Under the pieces are notes generated by a model, which worked only from the letters and a program-made list of their open reading frames with translations, searched no databases and was not told the origin of the DNA. 64,000 nucleotides of DNA from Bradyrhizobium lupini (GTDB lineage Bacteria; Pseudomonadota; Alphaproteobacteria; Rhizobiales; Xanthobacteraceae), in NCBI RefSeq assembly GCF_040939785.1, contig NZ_CP162553.1:6095001-6159000 (forward strand). Direction: 5' to 3'. Positions 54,950 through 64,000 of the stretch are shown piece after piece; positions within the stretch are counted from its first letter, which is position 1, and every line of letters begins with the position of its first letter. The position numbers and the translations under genes are program-made.

Positions 54950-56011
54950 ATGTTGAGGTCTTTGGGGCGGGATGCCACATCGGTGTCTCGGGGAGTTGCC
55001 CTGGTTGCCAGGTTTATCGCGGTGTTCTCCGTCTGGGTCTTGGGGACCCGAGCTGCCAGCGCTCATGTCAAATGGTTTTGCGCTTATGACGCTGCCGGCC
55101 AGCCGCGGGGCCTTGAACACGTTCTGTGCCAGGATTTTGAACTGCTCCTAGGGGTTGCGGTGCTCTGGTTCTTTTCCGGCTGTGTGGTGGAGCGCACGTC
55201 TCTGGGCGAGCTGACGGCCCGCTCACTCAACAGGTTCACGGAAGGCTTGCGCCTGCACACCGAGGTGATGATCCGCGCGGTGTGCGGCTTTTTCTTCATC
55301 TCGCTCTGGGCGGTCGGAGGTATCATCTTGACCCCAGAACTGAAGACGACGTCCGCATGGGTGGGACCTTTGCAGCTCGCCATCGCCGCCGGCCTGCTGT
55401 CGCGCCACACCGTGCCGCTCTCTGGGGCGGGGATAGTGGTGTTGTTTGGCCTCGCCGTGCGCGACTACGGCACGTTTCATCTGGCCGACTATCCGATCTT
55501 TCTGGGCCTTGCGGCCTATCTCGCTCTCACGGGGTTGCAAAAGAATTTGTTCGGTTTTCCGGCGCTCGACGTGGTGCGCTGTGCGACCGCCGTGACCTTG
55601 ATGTGGGCCTCGATAGAGAAGTGGGCCTATCCGGAATGGAGCTTCCCGCTTCTGATCGAGCACCCCGGTATCACCCTTGGGTTCAACAACGAGTTCTACA
55701 TGCGGGCTGCGGGCATGGTCGAGTTCACACTCGCCTTTGCCCTGGCTTGGACGCCGCTGGTTCGGCGCATCGCGGCGGCAGTGCTGCTCGGAATGTTCAT
55801 CAGCGCGTGCTTCGAATTCGGCAAGCTTGATGTCATCGGACATTCGGCGATTATCGTCGTCCTGGTCGCGATCCTTTCCGATAATCGGCCGACAGAGGCC
55901 GACGATCGCGCTCCGTGGCTCGCCCCGGCCGGATTGTGTGCGGCGCTGACGGTTACGCTCTTCGCCTACTATGTTGGCCATGCCGCGATCTTCAACACGG
56001 CGGTACTTTAG
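54950..56011 (+). CDS. DoxX-like multi-pass membrane protein
   Basis: Start MLRSLGRDATSVSRGVALVA (353 aa) is favoured over the codon at 54920. About eight or nine hydrophobic helices; an extracytoplasmic segment early on holds HVKWFCAYDAAGQPRGLEHV with two nearby cysteines, and a later stretch reads MWASIEKWAYPEWSFPLLIE. The HVKWF start and overall plan resemble DoxX-related proteins of unknown function found near copper and cytochrome genes. It sits between the peroxidase and the cupredoxin. Confidence 0.6.
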   Translation: MLRSLGRDATSVSRGVALVARFIAVFSVWVLGTRAASAHVKWFCAYDAAGQPRGLEHVLCQDFELLLGVAVLWFFSGCVVERTSLGELTARSLNRFTEGLRLHTEVMIRAVCGFFFISLWAVGGIILTPELKTTSAWVGPLQLAIAAGLLSRHTVPLSGAGIVVLFGLAVRDYGTFHLADYPIFLGLAAYLALTGLQKNLFGFPALDVVRCATAVTLMWASIEKWAYPEWSFPLLIEHPGITLGFNNEFYMRAAGMVEFTLAFALAWTPLVRRIAAAVLLGMFISACFEFGKLDVIGHSAIIVVLVAILSDNRPTEADDRAPWLAPAGLCAALTVTLFAYYVGHAAIFNTAVL

Positions 56012-56015
56012 AATC

Positions 56016-56375
56016 CTACTTTGTGACGTGCACGCCAAGCTTCATCTTGGGATGAATGCCACACATGACCGTGTAGTCACCAGCCACCGAAAAGACGACG
56101 TCGAATTGGCTGCCCGGCTGCTGATCGCCGGTGTCGAAGTCAAAGGTCTCCGCGCTCAAATAGGCGTGGTGCAAGAGCTCACCATCGTCGTTAACAAACC
56201 GTAAAGTCTCGCCGCGCTTGATGATGATCTCTCGCGGCCTGAATTCTCGATCCTTTTGCGAGATCGTATAGGAAGTTGCGCCAAGAGCGGCGCCTGCCAG
56301 CAGTCCCCCGGTGACCACGGCAGTGATCTGGAGCCCGAACCTGCCTTCGCGCAAAGGTAAAAGTCTTGCCACCAT
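56016..56375 (-). CDS. cupredoxin (plastocyanin-like copper protein)
   Basis: The 119-aa protein has a membrane/signal segment (FGLQITAVVTGGLLAGAALG) and a cupredoxin fold: EFRPREIIIKRGETLRFVND, the first His in LLHHAYLS, and the type-1 copper loop CGIHPKM supplying Cys, His and Met. It would carry electrons in the periplasm, plausibly to the di-heme peroxidase at 53502. Convergent with the DoxX-like gene (4 bp apart). Confidence 0.85.
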   Translation of the reverse strand: MVARLLPLREGRFGLQITAVVTGGLLAGAALGATSYTISQKDREFRPREIIIKRGETLRFVNDDGELLHHAYLSAETFDFDTGDQQPGSQFDVVFSVAGDYTVMCGIHPKMKLGVHVTK

Positions 56376-56582
56376 TTCAACCCCGCTGAAACTTCAACTT
56401 TATTAAATGTCCGGCTTGGCTCAAATCGTCCGAGCGCGTGAGTACTCCGTACTTTATCACAGCTTGATCTTAACGATTTCCGCATCCCTTCTAGTCATTA
56501 CTAGGGAAATTTGAGGCGGAGGCAGCCGGCTGCGTCCGCGCCCTATGTTTGCAATTGTTTGTTTACAGCGAAAGACATCGCG

Positions 56583-56693
56583 ATGAGTCTTTTCGTCGGC
56601 AGGGCTGTGCGTCAACCGAAAGCGGTTTTTGACACGCTTCGGTCCACAAGCGCCTATCTGCCACGGCTGCTTGAAGCGCGCGGCTCGATCTGA
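56583..56693 (+). pseudogene. 5' coding piece of the GGDEF-EAL gene, cut off by an in-frame TGA
   Basis: ATG at 56583 gives MSLFVGRAVRQPKAVFDTLR and LEARGSI, then TGA at 56691. The same frame runs on without a gap into the membrane helix of the GGDEF-EAL protein (IGILLFCLAMSAIAAALGGY). So the natural start is probably here and one codon has become a stop, by mutation or by error. Confidence 0.6.
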
Positions 56694-56702
56694 ATAGGCA
56701 TT

Positions 56703-59531
56703 TTGCTCTTTTGTCTCGCGATGAGCGCCATTGCAGCAGCCCTCGGAGGCTATGCCACCCTTGGTATCCGGCATGCCGGCGACCTGGTGGCCAAAACCTT
56801 CGACGAGTCACTGATGTCGATCAATTACGCACGCGCGGCTGGCGCCGATTTCGCCGCAATGCGCGTGGCGTCGGCACAACGCCTCCTCACCAAGGATCCG
56901 TCGGTCCGTGCACGACTTGAAGCCGAAATCAACGAGCTGGCGAAATCGCTGTCGGAGGATGTGACCATCGCGGCGGAACGGTCGCAATCCGCGCGGGCCG
57001 CAAAAGCGGCGGCCAAAGTCCAGGAGGCCGCAAAAGCCTGGACCGCGCTTCATCGTCGTTCACTTCAACCGCTTGCTGGCGAGCATGGGAGCGTTGAAGC
57101 GAATGCGCGTGAGATCGCCGATCTCGATCAGTACTCCAACGCCGTCAATCAGCAGATTGAACTGCTTGTGAACTATACGGCCGGTGATGGCTTTCTATTC
57201 CGTCAACGTGCGCTGGCTGCAATCAGGCGGGATGTGCAACTCAATGTGGCGGGGCTGACTGTTGCCCTTCTTCTGTCCGGGTTGTTCTCGTGGATGTTGG
57301 CACGCCGCATCATCGGCCCAGTCGCGATTGCCTCCAAACTGGCAAGGAGTATTGCCGATGGTGACTTGAACACAGACATTCCGGAGGGCGGCGGTGATGA
57401 GCTGGGTACCCTCCTGAGCGCAATGGGAAGGATGCGGGACAACATCAGGACGATGGTGGACCGGGAGGTGGCGCAGCGGCGTTCGGCCCAGGTGAGGCTT
57501 TCCGATGCACTCGAGAACTCCCGCGAGGGCGTCGTCCTCCTCGATAATGATGGTCAGATCGCCCTATCCAATTCTAGGGCCAGCGAGTTCATTCATTGCT
57601 TGCCACAGCTCGTTCACCCGGGCTGGTTGCGGGGAACGCGGGCGTCCAGCGAGGACAGCTCACCAGCACTCATTCTCCGAGACAACTTTAGCGATGTGGA
57701 TAGCGAGGAAGGTGAAGCCCAGCTCCCTGACGGTAGGTGGCTGCGGGTCAGCCGCAGCGCGACCCAGGAAGGCGGCGTGATGCTCGTCTACAGCGACATT
57801 ACCGGTTTAAAGCAGCAGAAAGCTGAGCTGCACGCGACGAATCTGAGACTGGACGCGGCGCTGACGCACATGTCGCAAGGCCTCTGTCTCTATGACAGGG
57901 AGGGACGGCTGCAGGTGGTTAACCGTCGCTTCTGCGAGATCTTTGATATCTCCCCGGAGCTTGTGCGTCCAGGCATGACGTTCGAAGACGTCCTCCGCCT
58001 GAGTGTTGCCGCCGGCACTCATGGCAGTCAGACCGTAGCCGATCTTCTGGCGGAATGCGAGGAGTTCCAGGCTCGCCGCAGGAGCGGCAACTACCTCCAG
58101 CGGCTCAGTGAGGGACGCATCGTCTCGATCGCTCATCGCCCCACATCCGACGGCGGCTGGCTCATCAGTTGCGAAGACGTGACCGAACAACAAAGGGCGC
58201 AATCTCAAATCGCGTTCATGGCGCGCCACGACGCTCTGACCAGATTACCCAACCGGTCTCTCTTCGGCGAGCGAATCGAGCAGGCCGTCGCGGAGGCCGG
58301 CCGGGGGGCGGGGTTTGCCGTATTTTGTATCGATCTGGATAACTTCAAGCAGATCAACGATACCCTGGGACATCCGGTGGGCGACGCGCTGCTTTGCGCG
58401 GTTTCCGAGCGGTTAAGCGGGTGCGTCCGAGATGTTGATACCGTTGCGCGTTTGGGTGGCGACGAGTTTGCGGTCATTCAATTTGACGTCCGAAACGCTG
58501 AAGAGGCCGAGAGCCTCGCCCAGCGCATCGTTGAGAGTGTCGGAGCGCCCTATGAACTGCTCGGGCATCGCATCATCGTCGGGTGCAGCGTCGGAATTTC
58601 GCTCGCGCCAGCGGACGGTGCGACGCGAGAAAAGCTACTGAAAAATGCGGACATGGCGCTGTACCGGTCCAAAATGGACGGTAGGGGAACATGGCGATTC
58701 TTCGAGCCAGCAATGGATGCAAGCCTGCAAAGCCGCCGAGCGCTCGAAATCGACCTGCGCGAGGCTATGGACAAGCAAGAGTTCGCGCTGTTCTACCAGC
58801 CGATTTATGACTTGCGAAGGGATCGGATTAGCGGCTTCGAAGCATTGTTGCGCTGGCAGCACCCGAATAGGGGGTTCGTGCCGCCCGACCAATTCATTCC
58901 GCTCGCCGAAGAAATCGGTCTCATTGCTCCGCTCGGTGAATGGGTTCTCAACCGCGCGTGCGAACAAGCGGCCAATTGGCCCGACGAGCTCAAGATTGCG
59001 GTCAATGTCTCGGCGAGTCAGTTTCGTGACCCGAAGTTTGCAGACGTCATCGCCAACGCGATCGACGCATCAGCGCTTTCACCGCACCGCCTTGAGCTCG
59101 AAATAACGGAATCAGTTCTCCTTGGCAACAGCTCCGAAACCATCGCGACGCTGCACGAGCTCAAGGCGCGTGGGCTGCGCATCGCTTTGGACGATTTTGG
59201 GACCGGCTATTCGTCACTGAGTTACCTCCGCAGTTTTCCCTTTGACAAAATTAAGATCGATCAGTCCTTCGTCCGCGACGCAACGGCGACAAAGGGATCG
59301 AAATTGATCGTCAGGGCCATTACCAGCCTCGGAAGGAGCCTTGGTATGACAACAACAGCGGAGGGGGTGGAGACGGTTGAGCAGTTGAACCAGATGAAGG
59401 CGGAAGGTTGCAACGAGGCGCAAGGGTTCTTGTTCAGCCGCCCGGTCCCTGCAACCGAACTCGCCTCAACGATCCTGAGCTTGCGAAACGGCCTTAAGGA
59501 AAGGGACCGGAGCAGGGCGTTAGCCAGCTAG
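56703..59531 (+). CDS. membrane GGDEF-EAL protein with HAMP and PAS domains
   Basis: The 942-aa protein (TTG at 56703; the ATG at 56721 is an alternative) has two membrane helices around a periplasmic helical sensor of about 160 residues, then HAMP, two PAS-like regions (including LYDREGRLQVVNRRFCEIFD), GGDEF and EAL domains. The cyclase site is RLGGDEFAVI, intact; the phosphodiesterase site has EALLRW and DDFGTGYSSLSYL, also intact. It makes and/or breaks cyclic di-GMP, linking an outside signal to motility or surface growth. The true N-terminus is probably at 56583 but is interrupted by a stop. Confidence 0.9.
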   Translation: MLFCLAMSAIAAALGGYATLGIRHAGDLVAKTFDESLMSINYARAAGADFAAMRVASAQRLLTKDPSVRARLEAEINELAKSLSEDVTIAAERSQSARAAKAAAKVQEAAKAWTALHRRSLQPLAGEHGSVEANAREIADLDQYSNAVNQQIELLVNYTAGDGFLFRQRALAAIRRDVQLNVAGLTVALLLSGLFSWMLARRIIGPVAIASKLARSIADGDLNTDIPEGGGDELGTLLSAMGRMRDNIRTMVDREVAQRRSAQVRLSDALENSREGVVLLDNDGQIALSNSRASEFIHCLPQLVHPGWLRGTRASSEDSSPALILRDNFSDVDSEEGEAQLPDGRWLRVSRSATQEGGVMLVYSDITGLKQQKAELHATNLRLDAALTHMSQGLCLYDREGRLQVVNRRFCEIFDISPELVRPGMTFEDVLRLSVAAGTHGSQTVADLLAECEEFQARRRSGNYLQRLSEGRIVSIAHRPTSDGGWLISCEDVTEQQRAQSQIAFMARHDALTRLPNRSLFGERIEQAVAEAGRGAGFAVFCIDLDNFKQINDTLGHPVGDALLCAVSERLSGCVRDVDTVARLGGDEFAVIQFDVRNAEEAESLAQRIVESVGAPYELLGHRIIVGCSVGISLAPADGATREKLLKNADMALYRSKMDGRGTWRFFEPAMDASLQSRRALEIDLREAMDKQEFALFYQPIYDLRRDRISGFEALLRWQHPNRGFVPPDQFIPLAEEIGLIAPLGEWVLNRACEQAANWPDELKIAVNVSASQFRDPKFADVIANAIDASALSPHRLELEITESVLLGNSSETIATLHELKARGLRIALDDFGTGYSSLSYLRSFPFDKIKIDQSFVRDATATKGSKLIVRAITSLGRSLGMTTTAEGVETVEQLNQMKAEGCNEAQGFLFSRPVPATELASTILSLRNGLKERDRSRALAS

Positions 59532-59925
59532 GACTACGGGATGTCACGGCCTTGACTTCAGCGCGGTCATTTCCTTGCGAGTATATATTGCGGGCCGACG
59601 CTATCGCGTCCCGAACTGGCTCGGATGCAAAACAACGCTCCAATATGGAACAAACATCCGTCAATGCAGCAATACCAGTTCCATCTAGCAGTTTTAATTT
59701 GCAGCTCTGGCTAGGCGGGCTGTTTTCATTTCCGCCAGACTAGCAGCCATTGACTACGCTCGGAAGCTTCCGTCGAGGCTTCAGCGTGCGTTGACGTCAG
59801 CGTCGACGATCCAGTGACTTGCAGAAACCACCTTCGTCAAACAAGCTGGCCAGACTTCATTTCCTATTAACCGATTCAGCGAAAGGTTGCATCATTGGGA
59901 TTGAGCGCATTTAAGGGGAATCATT
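59532..59925 (+). other. intergenic stretch before the chemoreceptor, nothing recognised
   Basis: About 390 bp with only short frames and no clear terminator or promoter that I can defend. Confidence 0.4.
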
Positions 59926-62029
59926 GTGCCATTCCTTCGTTTGAGGATCCGGGGACGTTTGATTGCGGGATTCGCGGTGCTGTGCGCAGTTTTGATGGCC
60001 GCGGTTGGGTGCACGATCATTGCGGTCGGCACTCTTTCTCACGCCGTCGATCGGATGGTGACTTTGCGTACTCCAGTCGCCATCAGCAGCACTGAGCTGG
60101 TTGGCAATCTTTACTCTACTCTTGCGGCCCTGCGCGCCTATCTCCTCACCGGCGATCCAGAAGCCAAAGCTGAGCGCGCCGCAGTGTGGAAAGAGCTCGA
60201 CGCGACCGTCAGTGCCTTCGACAAAATGGCGATGCGCTTCACCAATTCGGAAAACCTTCGCAATTGGGCAGACGCCAAGGTCAAGTTAGAGGAGTTCCGC
60301 GTCACGCAAAGTCGGGCCGAGAGCATTGCATTCACGTCCGACGCGTTTCCGGCCACCAAGCTCCTGCTGACGGAAGCGGCGCCGCGAGCGGATATAATGT
60401 TCGCCCAGATCAGCCGCATGATCAACGAAGAGGAGGGGCTTGAGGCGACGGCCGACCGCAAACGACTATTGAAGGCAATGGCCGACACGCGCGGCAACTT
60501 CGCCGCAGCCATGGCGCAGATTCGAACTTACTTGCTCTCCGGGGACAAGGCCGAGAAGGACAAGTTCACGCGGCCATGGGAGAATTTCAAACAAGGGCTT
60601 GCCGGAGTCGCGGCCCGCGAATCACTGCTCACTTCCGCGCAGCGAACAGCCTTCGATGCCTTTACCAAGGCCTATGGCGAACTGGAGCCCATGCCCGAAC
60701 GAATGTTTGCGATTCGCGATTCGGCGGGTTGGAACGTGCCGGTCCTGATTCTGGCCACCGACGCCGCACCAAAGGCGCGCGCAATCCTAGACCTGATCGA
60801 CGGCCCCAAAGGGGGAGATGGAACGCGCTCAGGAGGCATCAAGACCAACCAGAATCTGATGCTGCAGCAGGAAGCCCGCAACGTACAGGACGATACCGCG
60901 TTCCTGATCTGGATCGAATGGGCGCTCTTGACAACGGGGCTGGTCGCCGGCGGAGCCATTGCGTTCTTTACCGTGCGTTCAATTACGAAGCCAATTCGGG
61001 CCATGACGGGCGCCATGGGCCAGTTGGCAAACGGCGAAATGTCGCTCGTTGTCCCCGGCCTTGGCCGGTCCGACGAGATCGGCGAAATGGCGGGTGCGGT
61101 GCAGGTGTTCAAGGACCATATGGTAGAGGCTGAACGCCTGCGTGCCCGAGGCTTGGAAAACGATAAGCGCGCGGCCGAGCAGCGCCGGGTGGATATGCAT
61201 AGTCTGGCCGATGACTTTGACGCGGCGATCGGCGAAGTCGTCGAAACCGTCTCATCGGCCTCGACCGAATTGGAAGCTTCAGCGAGTACGCTGACCGCAA
61301 CGGCGGGACAAGCCCAGGAGCTGACGGTGATGGTGGCCGCGGCGTCGGAACAAGCTTCCACCAATGTCAATTCGGTGGCCTCAGCGGCGAAGGAGATGGC
61401 GTCATCGGTCAACAAGATCGGCCGCCATGTCCAGGAATCTGCACGCATCGCCAGCGATGCGGTGAAGCAGGCTCAGAAGACCAACGATCAGATCGGACAT
61501 CTCGCTCACGCCGCGAGTCGGATCGGTGCCGTCGTAGACCTGATCAACACGATCGCCGGCCAGACCAATCTTTTGGCGCTGAACGCCACCATCGAGGCAG
61601 CGCGGGCTGGCGAAGCCGGACGGGGTTTTGCCGTGGTTGCTTCCGAGGTGAAGGCCCTGGCCGAGCAAACAGCCAAGGCAACTGACGAGATCAGCCAGCA
61701 GATCGACGGAACAGTCGGTGACCGGCCAATCAGTCGCCGCGATCAAGGAGATCGGCGACACAATAGCGAAGATGTCGGAAATTGCCTCCATCATCGCATC
61801 TGCGGTCGAGGAGCAGGGCGCCGCGACACAGGAAATCTCCCGCAACGTTCAGCAGGCCGCCCAGGGAACGCAGCAGGTGAGCTCAAATATCACTGACGTG
61901 CAGCGCGGCGCTACCGAAACTGGATCGGCATCGACCCAGGTTCTCGCGGCGGCCCAATCGCTGTCGCGCGATAGCAATCGGCTCAAGGATCAAGTCAGCA
62001 AGTTCCTAGAGTCGGTCCGTGCCGCTTAG
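59926..62029 (+). CDS. methyl-accepting chemotaxis protein (apparent frameshift)
   Basis: From a GTG at 59926: helix 1 ([20 protein letters not shown]), a periplasmic helical-bundle sensor of about 290 residues, helix 2 ([19 protein letters not shown]), HAMP, and the signalling domain with tip [17 protein letters not shown]. At 61711 the frame is lost; the next frame continues [40 protein letters not shown] to a stop at 62029. Adding two bases gives DGMQSVTGQS and a 701-aa protein. It controls CheA through CheW. Confidence 0.88.
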
Positions 62030-62092
62030 TGCTTGAAAGCAAGCCGGCTCCCCAAAACGGGCTTCGACATGTGCGAATGGAGAGGACCGAAA

Positions 62093-62452
62093 ATGGCCCA
62101 GATTCTAGAGTTTTCGAGGGCCTTGCGAGTTGAGCCTTTTTCGACTCAGAGCAAGAGTGCAGACAAAAACAAATTGCAGGCGGATTGGGAAACGCTTCAA
62201 CATGCCTTGGCCGAGATTAAAAATTCCAGCGAAATCGTACTTCAAAGAACGCCAGCGCTGCTGGAACACCTCGACCAACTTGATATGATCCTCGATAAAG
62301 CTCTCGATCGGCCGACGACCCAGTGGATGCGCGCAAAGGTTGCCGATGCCCGCACCGTGCTGTTGAAGGAAAGCCACGAGTTCTCCACTCGAATTGAGGA
62401 AATGGTGTCCTGCGCTGCACAGCTTGAAAATAGCGTCAATCTCAAGCGATAA
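62093..62452 (+). CDS. small hypothetical protein downstream of the chemoreceptor
   Basis: Start MAQILEFSRALRVEPFSTQS at 62093 with GAGAGGACC gives 119 aa. Mostly helical and charged (LQADWETLQHALAEIKNSSE, QLDMILDKALDRPTTQW), probably cytoplasmic and possibly coiled-coil. It is 63 bp after the chemoreceptor, so it may share its transcript. No family recognised. The bases from 62453 to 62688 hold only a short frame with one hydrophobic helix and no start. Confidence 0.55.
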   Translation: MAQILEFSRALRVEPFSTQSKSADKNKLQADWETLQHALAEIKNSSEIVLQRTPALLEHLDQLDMILDKALDRPTTQWMRAKVADARTVLLKESHEFSTRIEEMVSCAAQLENSVNLKR

Positions 62453-62688
62453 ACGCAGCTTGCCATCCACGCGAACGACAAGTTGCCCCCGAAAAACCCC
62501 ACGCTAGGCGTGGCCGTCGGCGTCGGCGGCGTCCTAGTGTTGGCGAACATAATGTCATCGTGGCTCACGGTCGACAAGACTAAGCATGACCTGCAAGGCA
62601 CGCCTGTACGGCGGCAAGCACACGTGAGTCCTCGAAGAGCAGTGCCGGAACACTAACCAGCCCTGATCAACGTCGGAGTCTTGCCGTA

Positions 62689-62922
62689 TCAGGTACTGCC
62701 GTGACGGTCGGTGCCGTCCGGGGTCTGCTCAGAATGAGGCCGAGCCCCTCGCTGAAAGAAGCTGCGCGACCCGTTCGAGCCGAGGGTGCCGAGCGGAGAG
62801 GTGGCTCCCAAGCCCGGCGACATGAGTGCGGTCTGCGCGCTCGCCGGGTCCGAGCAGAGCATCGCGAGTGCAGCTAACGCCAACAGGGATCGCGTCCAAG
62901 GCTCCTGTCTTTCTTTCCGCAC
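62689..62922 (-). pseudogene. truncated relative of the Ser/Thr/Gly-rich secreted protein
   Basis: The signal peptide region (WTRSLLALAALAMLCSDPAS) is followed by LGATSPLGTLGSNGS, matching MGATSPMGTLGSNGT of the RND-operon protein at 24196. After that the sequence turns into an unrelated basic tail and stops, so most of the mature protein is missing. Whether the short form is made is unknown. Confidence 0.55.
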
Positions 62923-63015
62923 GACGGGGGCCGCCGTGGCTCTCGCGGGAGTGCGCGGGTACGGAATCCTTCTCCATTGCTGAAGGACGAGATAGGCTTG
63001 CCGAGCAGCGCAAGA

Positions 63016-63957
63016 TCAGCGTGCCTGATGAGGGGATCGCCTGTTGGCGATCCAGTTTCGGAGCCCGTCCAAGGTGTGAAACCCGTCGACCCCGTAGCAT
63101 GGCGTGGACGGAAAAGCAGTCTGCGCCATCTCGGCCAATGCGTGTCCCGGACCAAGGTCCAGTATCGTGCTGGCGCCGAGCTCGGAGAGGGCGTCCAGCG
63201 TTGCCGACCAGTTGATGGGACGCGCGACTTGATGAGCGAGCTTTGCCCCTGCAGCGCGCGCTGAGAATATGCGCTCTCCTTCGCTTCCCGCCAGCAGGGT
63301 CCGCTGGCTTGCGATCGGGGAGCGTTTGCTCTCGTCGATCGCCTGCTGCAGCGGTTTGCAGGCTTGCTCTAGTTGCCGCGTGTGGGATGCGATTCTGACG
63401 GCGAGAAGACCGGCGCGCCCGGCACCCTGTTTTCTTGCGTCTCGGCAGAGCTCGATCACGTCTTGCTCGGCGCCTCCGACGACGAAAAGCTGGGCGGGGT
63501 TTTGAATGGCGATTTCGCAGCGGTGCTCTTCAAGCAGAGCTTCCAGCGCGGTCCGATCAAGCCCGCGGACATAGGCGAGGCGACCGGGCTGCGCTGCCGC
63601 GCCTTCCATGAGGCGGGCTCGAACGTCCGTGAGCCGCAAGGCCTCCTGGGCGGTCCATATCCCCGCGATGCTCCAGGCCGCCATTTCCCCGACGCTGTAG
63701 CCCGTGACGGCGGTCTGCTCGGTCAGGAGGTCGGCGATGCAGGCGTGGATCGCGAGAGCCGATGTGACGGCCAGGATCTGGCTGGGGTGATTGACGGCAA
63801 GCTCGTCCGCGCTCCGCGTCCTGACGAATTCGCGCGGATCCGCGCCGAGCAAAGCCGTCGCTGCGGTGAAGACTGGCTCCGCGGCGGGCTGGTCCGCGAC
63901 AAGATCAAACATCTTGTCCGAGAGCGTACCTTGTCCGCCGCAAAGCTGGGCCAGCAT
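63016..63957 (-). CDS. mdcH: malonate decarboxylase acyltransferase (epsilon subunit)
   Basis: The start MLAQLCGGQGTLSDKMFDLV at 63957 gives 313 aa. The MCAT fold is shown by LCGGQGTLSDKMFDLVADQP, the nucleophile motif GYSVGEMAAWSIAG (Ser in GYSVGE), and the His region SHTRQLEQACKPL. MdcH loads malonyl groups from malonyl-CoA onto the acetyl-ACP of malonate decarboxylase, which uses the same CoA-derived arm as citrate lyase. It overlaps the preceding gene by TGATG, as in mdc operons. Confidence 0.85.
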   Translation of the reverse strand: MLAQLCGGQGTLSDKMFDLVADQPAAEPVFTAATALLGADPREFVRTRSADELAVNHPSQILAVTSALAIHACIADLLTEQTAVTGYSVGEMAAWSIAGIWTAQEALRLTDVRARLMEGAAAQPGRLAYVRGLDRTALEALLEEHRCEIAIQNPAQLFVVGGAEQDVIELCRDARKQGAGRAGLLAVRIASHTRQLEQACKPLQQAIDESKRSPIASQRTLLAGSEGERIFSARAAGAKLAHQVARPINWSATLDALSELGASTILDLGPGHALAEMAQTAFPSTPCYGVDGFHTLDGLRNWIANRRSPHQAR

Positions 63958-64000
63958 CAGAGCTCCACCCAATCGACGAACAGGGTCATCGCGAGCAGAT
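63957..64000 (-). CDS. 3' end of the gene preceding mdcH (partial)
   Basis: The frame reads LLAMTLFVDWVEL and stops at a TGA that overlaps the mdcH start. In malonate decarboxylase operons this place is usually mdcG, but the 14 codons here do not allow identification. Confidence 0.4.
   Translation of the reverse strand, partial: LLAMTLFVDWVEL

Noticed and set aside
1..64000. CRISPR arrays, rRNA or complete tRNA genes
   Set aside because: None seen. The two tRNA-Ser-like stretches are 3' ends only, without anticodon or D arms.

Overview
The window looks like the accessory part of a Bradyrhizobium-type alphaproteobacterial chromosome (order Hyphomicrobiales). The evidence is the GC-rich coding sequence, an HWE-family histidine kinase, an RpoH-family sigma paralog, DUF1194, DUF930 and DUF305 proteins, fragments of ABC_sub_bind and SRAP genes, and many short secreted proteins of the kind common in bradyrhizobia. 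This is inference from protein recognition; no database was searched.

Layout. 0-1.6 kb: a MATE exporter (partial) divergent from a LysR regulator with a clear operator/promoter. 1.7-5.4 kb: a small integrase island (DUF3846-like gene, tyrosine recombinase, tRNA-Ser-like end sequences, a second decayed integrase). 5.5-9.2 kb: a DUF1194 protein, remnants, cytochrome b561 and a small secreted peptide. 9.4-14.7 kb: cupin + c-type cytochrome, then a pyruvate oxidase / cyanide-insensitive bd oxidase operon (poxB-cioA-cioB). 15-19.7 kb: small secreted proteins, an RpoH-like sigma factor, an HWE kinase, and a mosaic of duplicated fragments (poxB, RND-pump 3' end, sigma factor, MarR). 19.9-27.1 kb: an RND efflux operon with a Ser/Thr/Gly-rich secreted protein, and an OmpR/EnvZ-type two-component pair. 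27.4-32.0 kb: a periplasmic molybdenum hydroxylase pair, DUF305, and a Tat-exported short-chain dehydrogenase. 32.3-39.5 kb: a complete citrate-lyase cluster (CitE-like, AEC transporter, citC, D, E, F, X, G). 39.7-41.7 kb: two oxidoreductases on the opposite strand. 42-53.3 kb: a gene-poor graveyard with small secreted proteins, an IS110 remnant, a broken NYN protein, a TetR gene, several SRAP fragments and a string of very short genes. 53.5-56.4 kb: di-heme peroxidase, membrane protein and cupredoxin. 56.6-62.5 kb: a GGDEF-EAL protein and a chemoreceptor with a small partner. 63-64 kb: mdcH, the edge of a malonate decarboxylase operon.

Two signals cut across the gene list. First, a 16-bp palindrome-like element (best copy CTAAATCCAAATTTAG), usually as two copies 20-21 bp apart, lies about 60-175 bp upstream of cytochrome b561, poxB-cioAB, the sigma factor, the HWE kinase, the RND operon, the two-component system, the DUF305/hydroxylase pair and the citrate-lyase cluster. 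It is a candidate operator of one shared regulon; the regulator is unknown, the local OmpR-type protein being one candidate. Second, about ten otherwise well-preserved genes are each interrupted by one 1-2 base shift, nearly always a missing base in a short homopolymer. That pattern suggests residual sequencing error (or a recent slippage-prone lineage) rather than ordinary decay, so these genes are given at full length and flagged.
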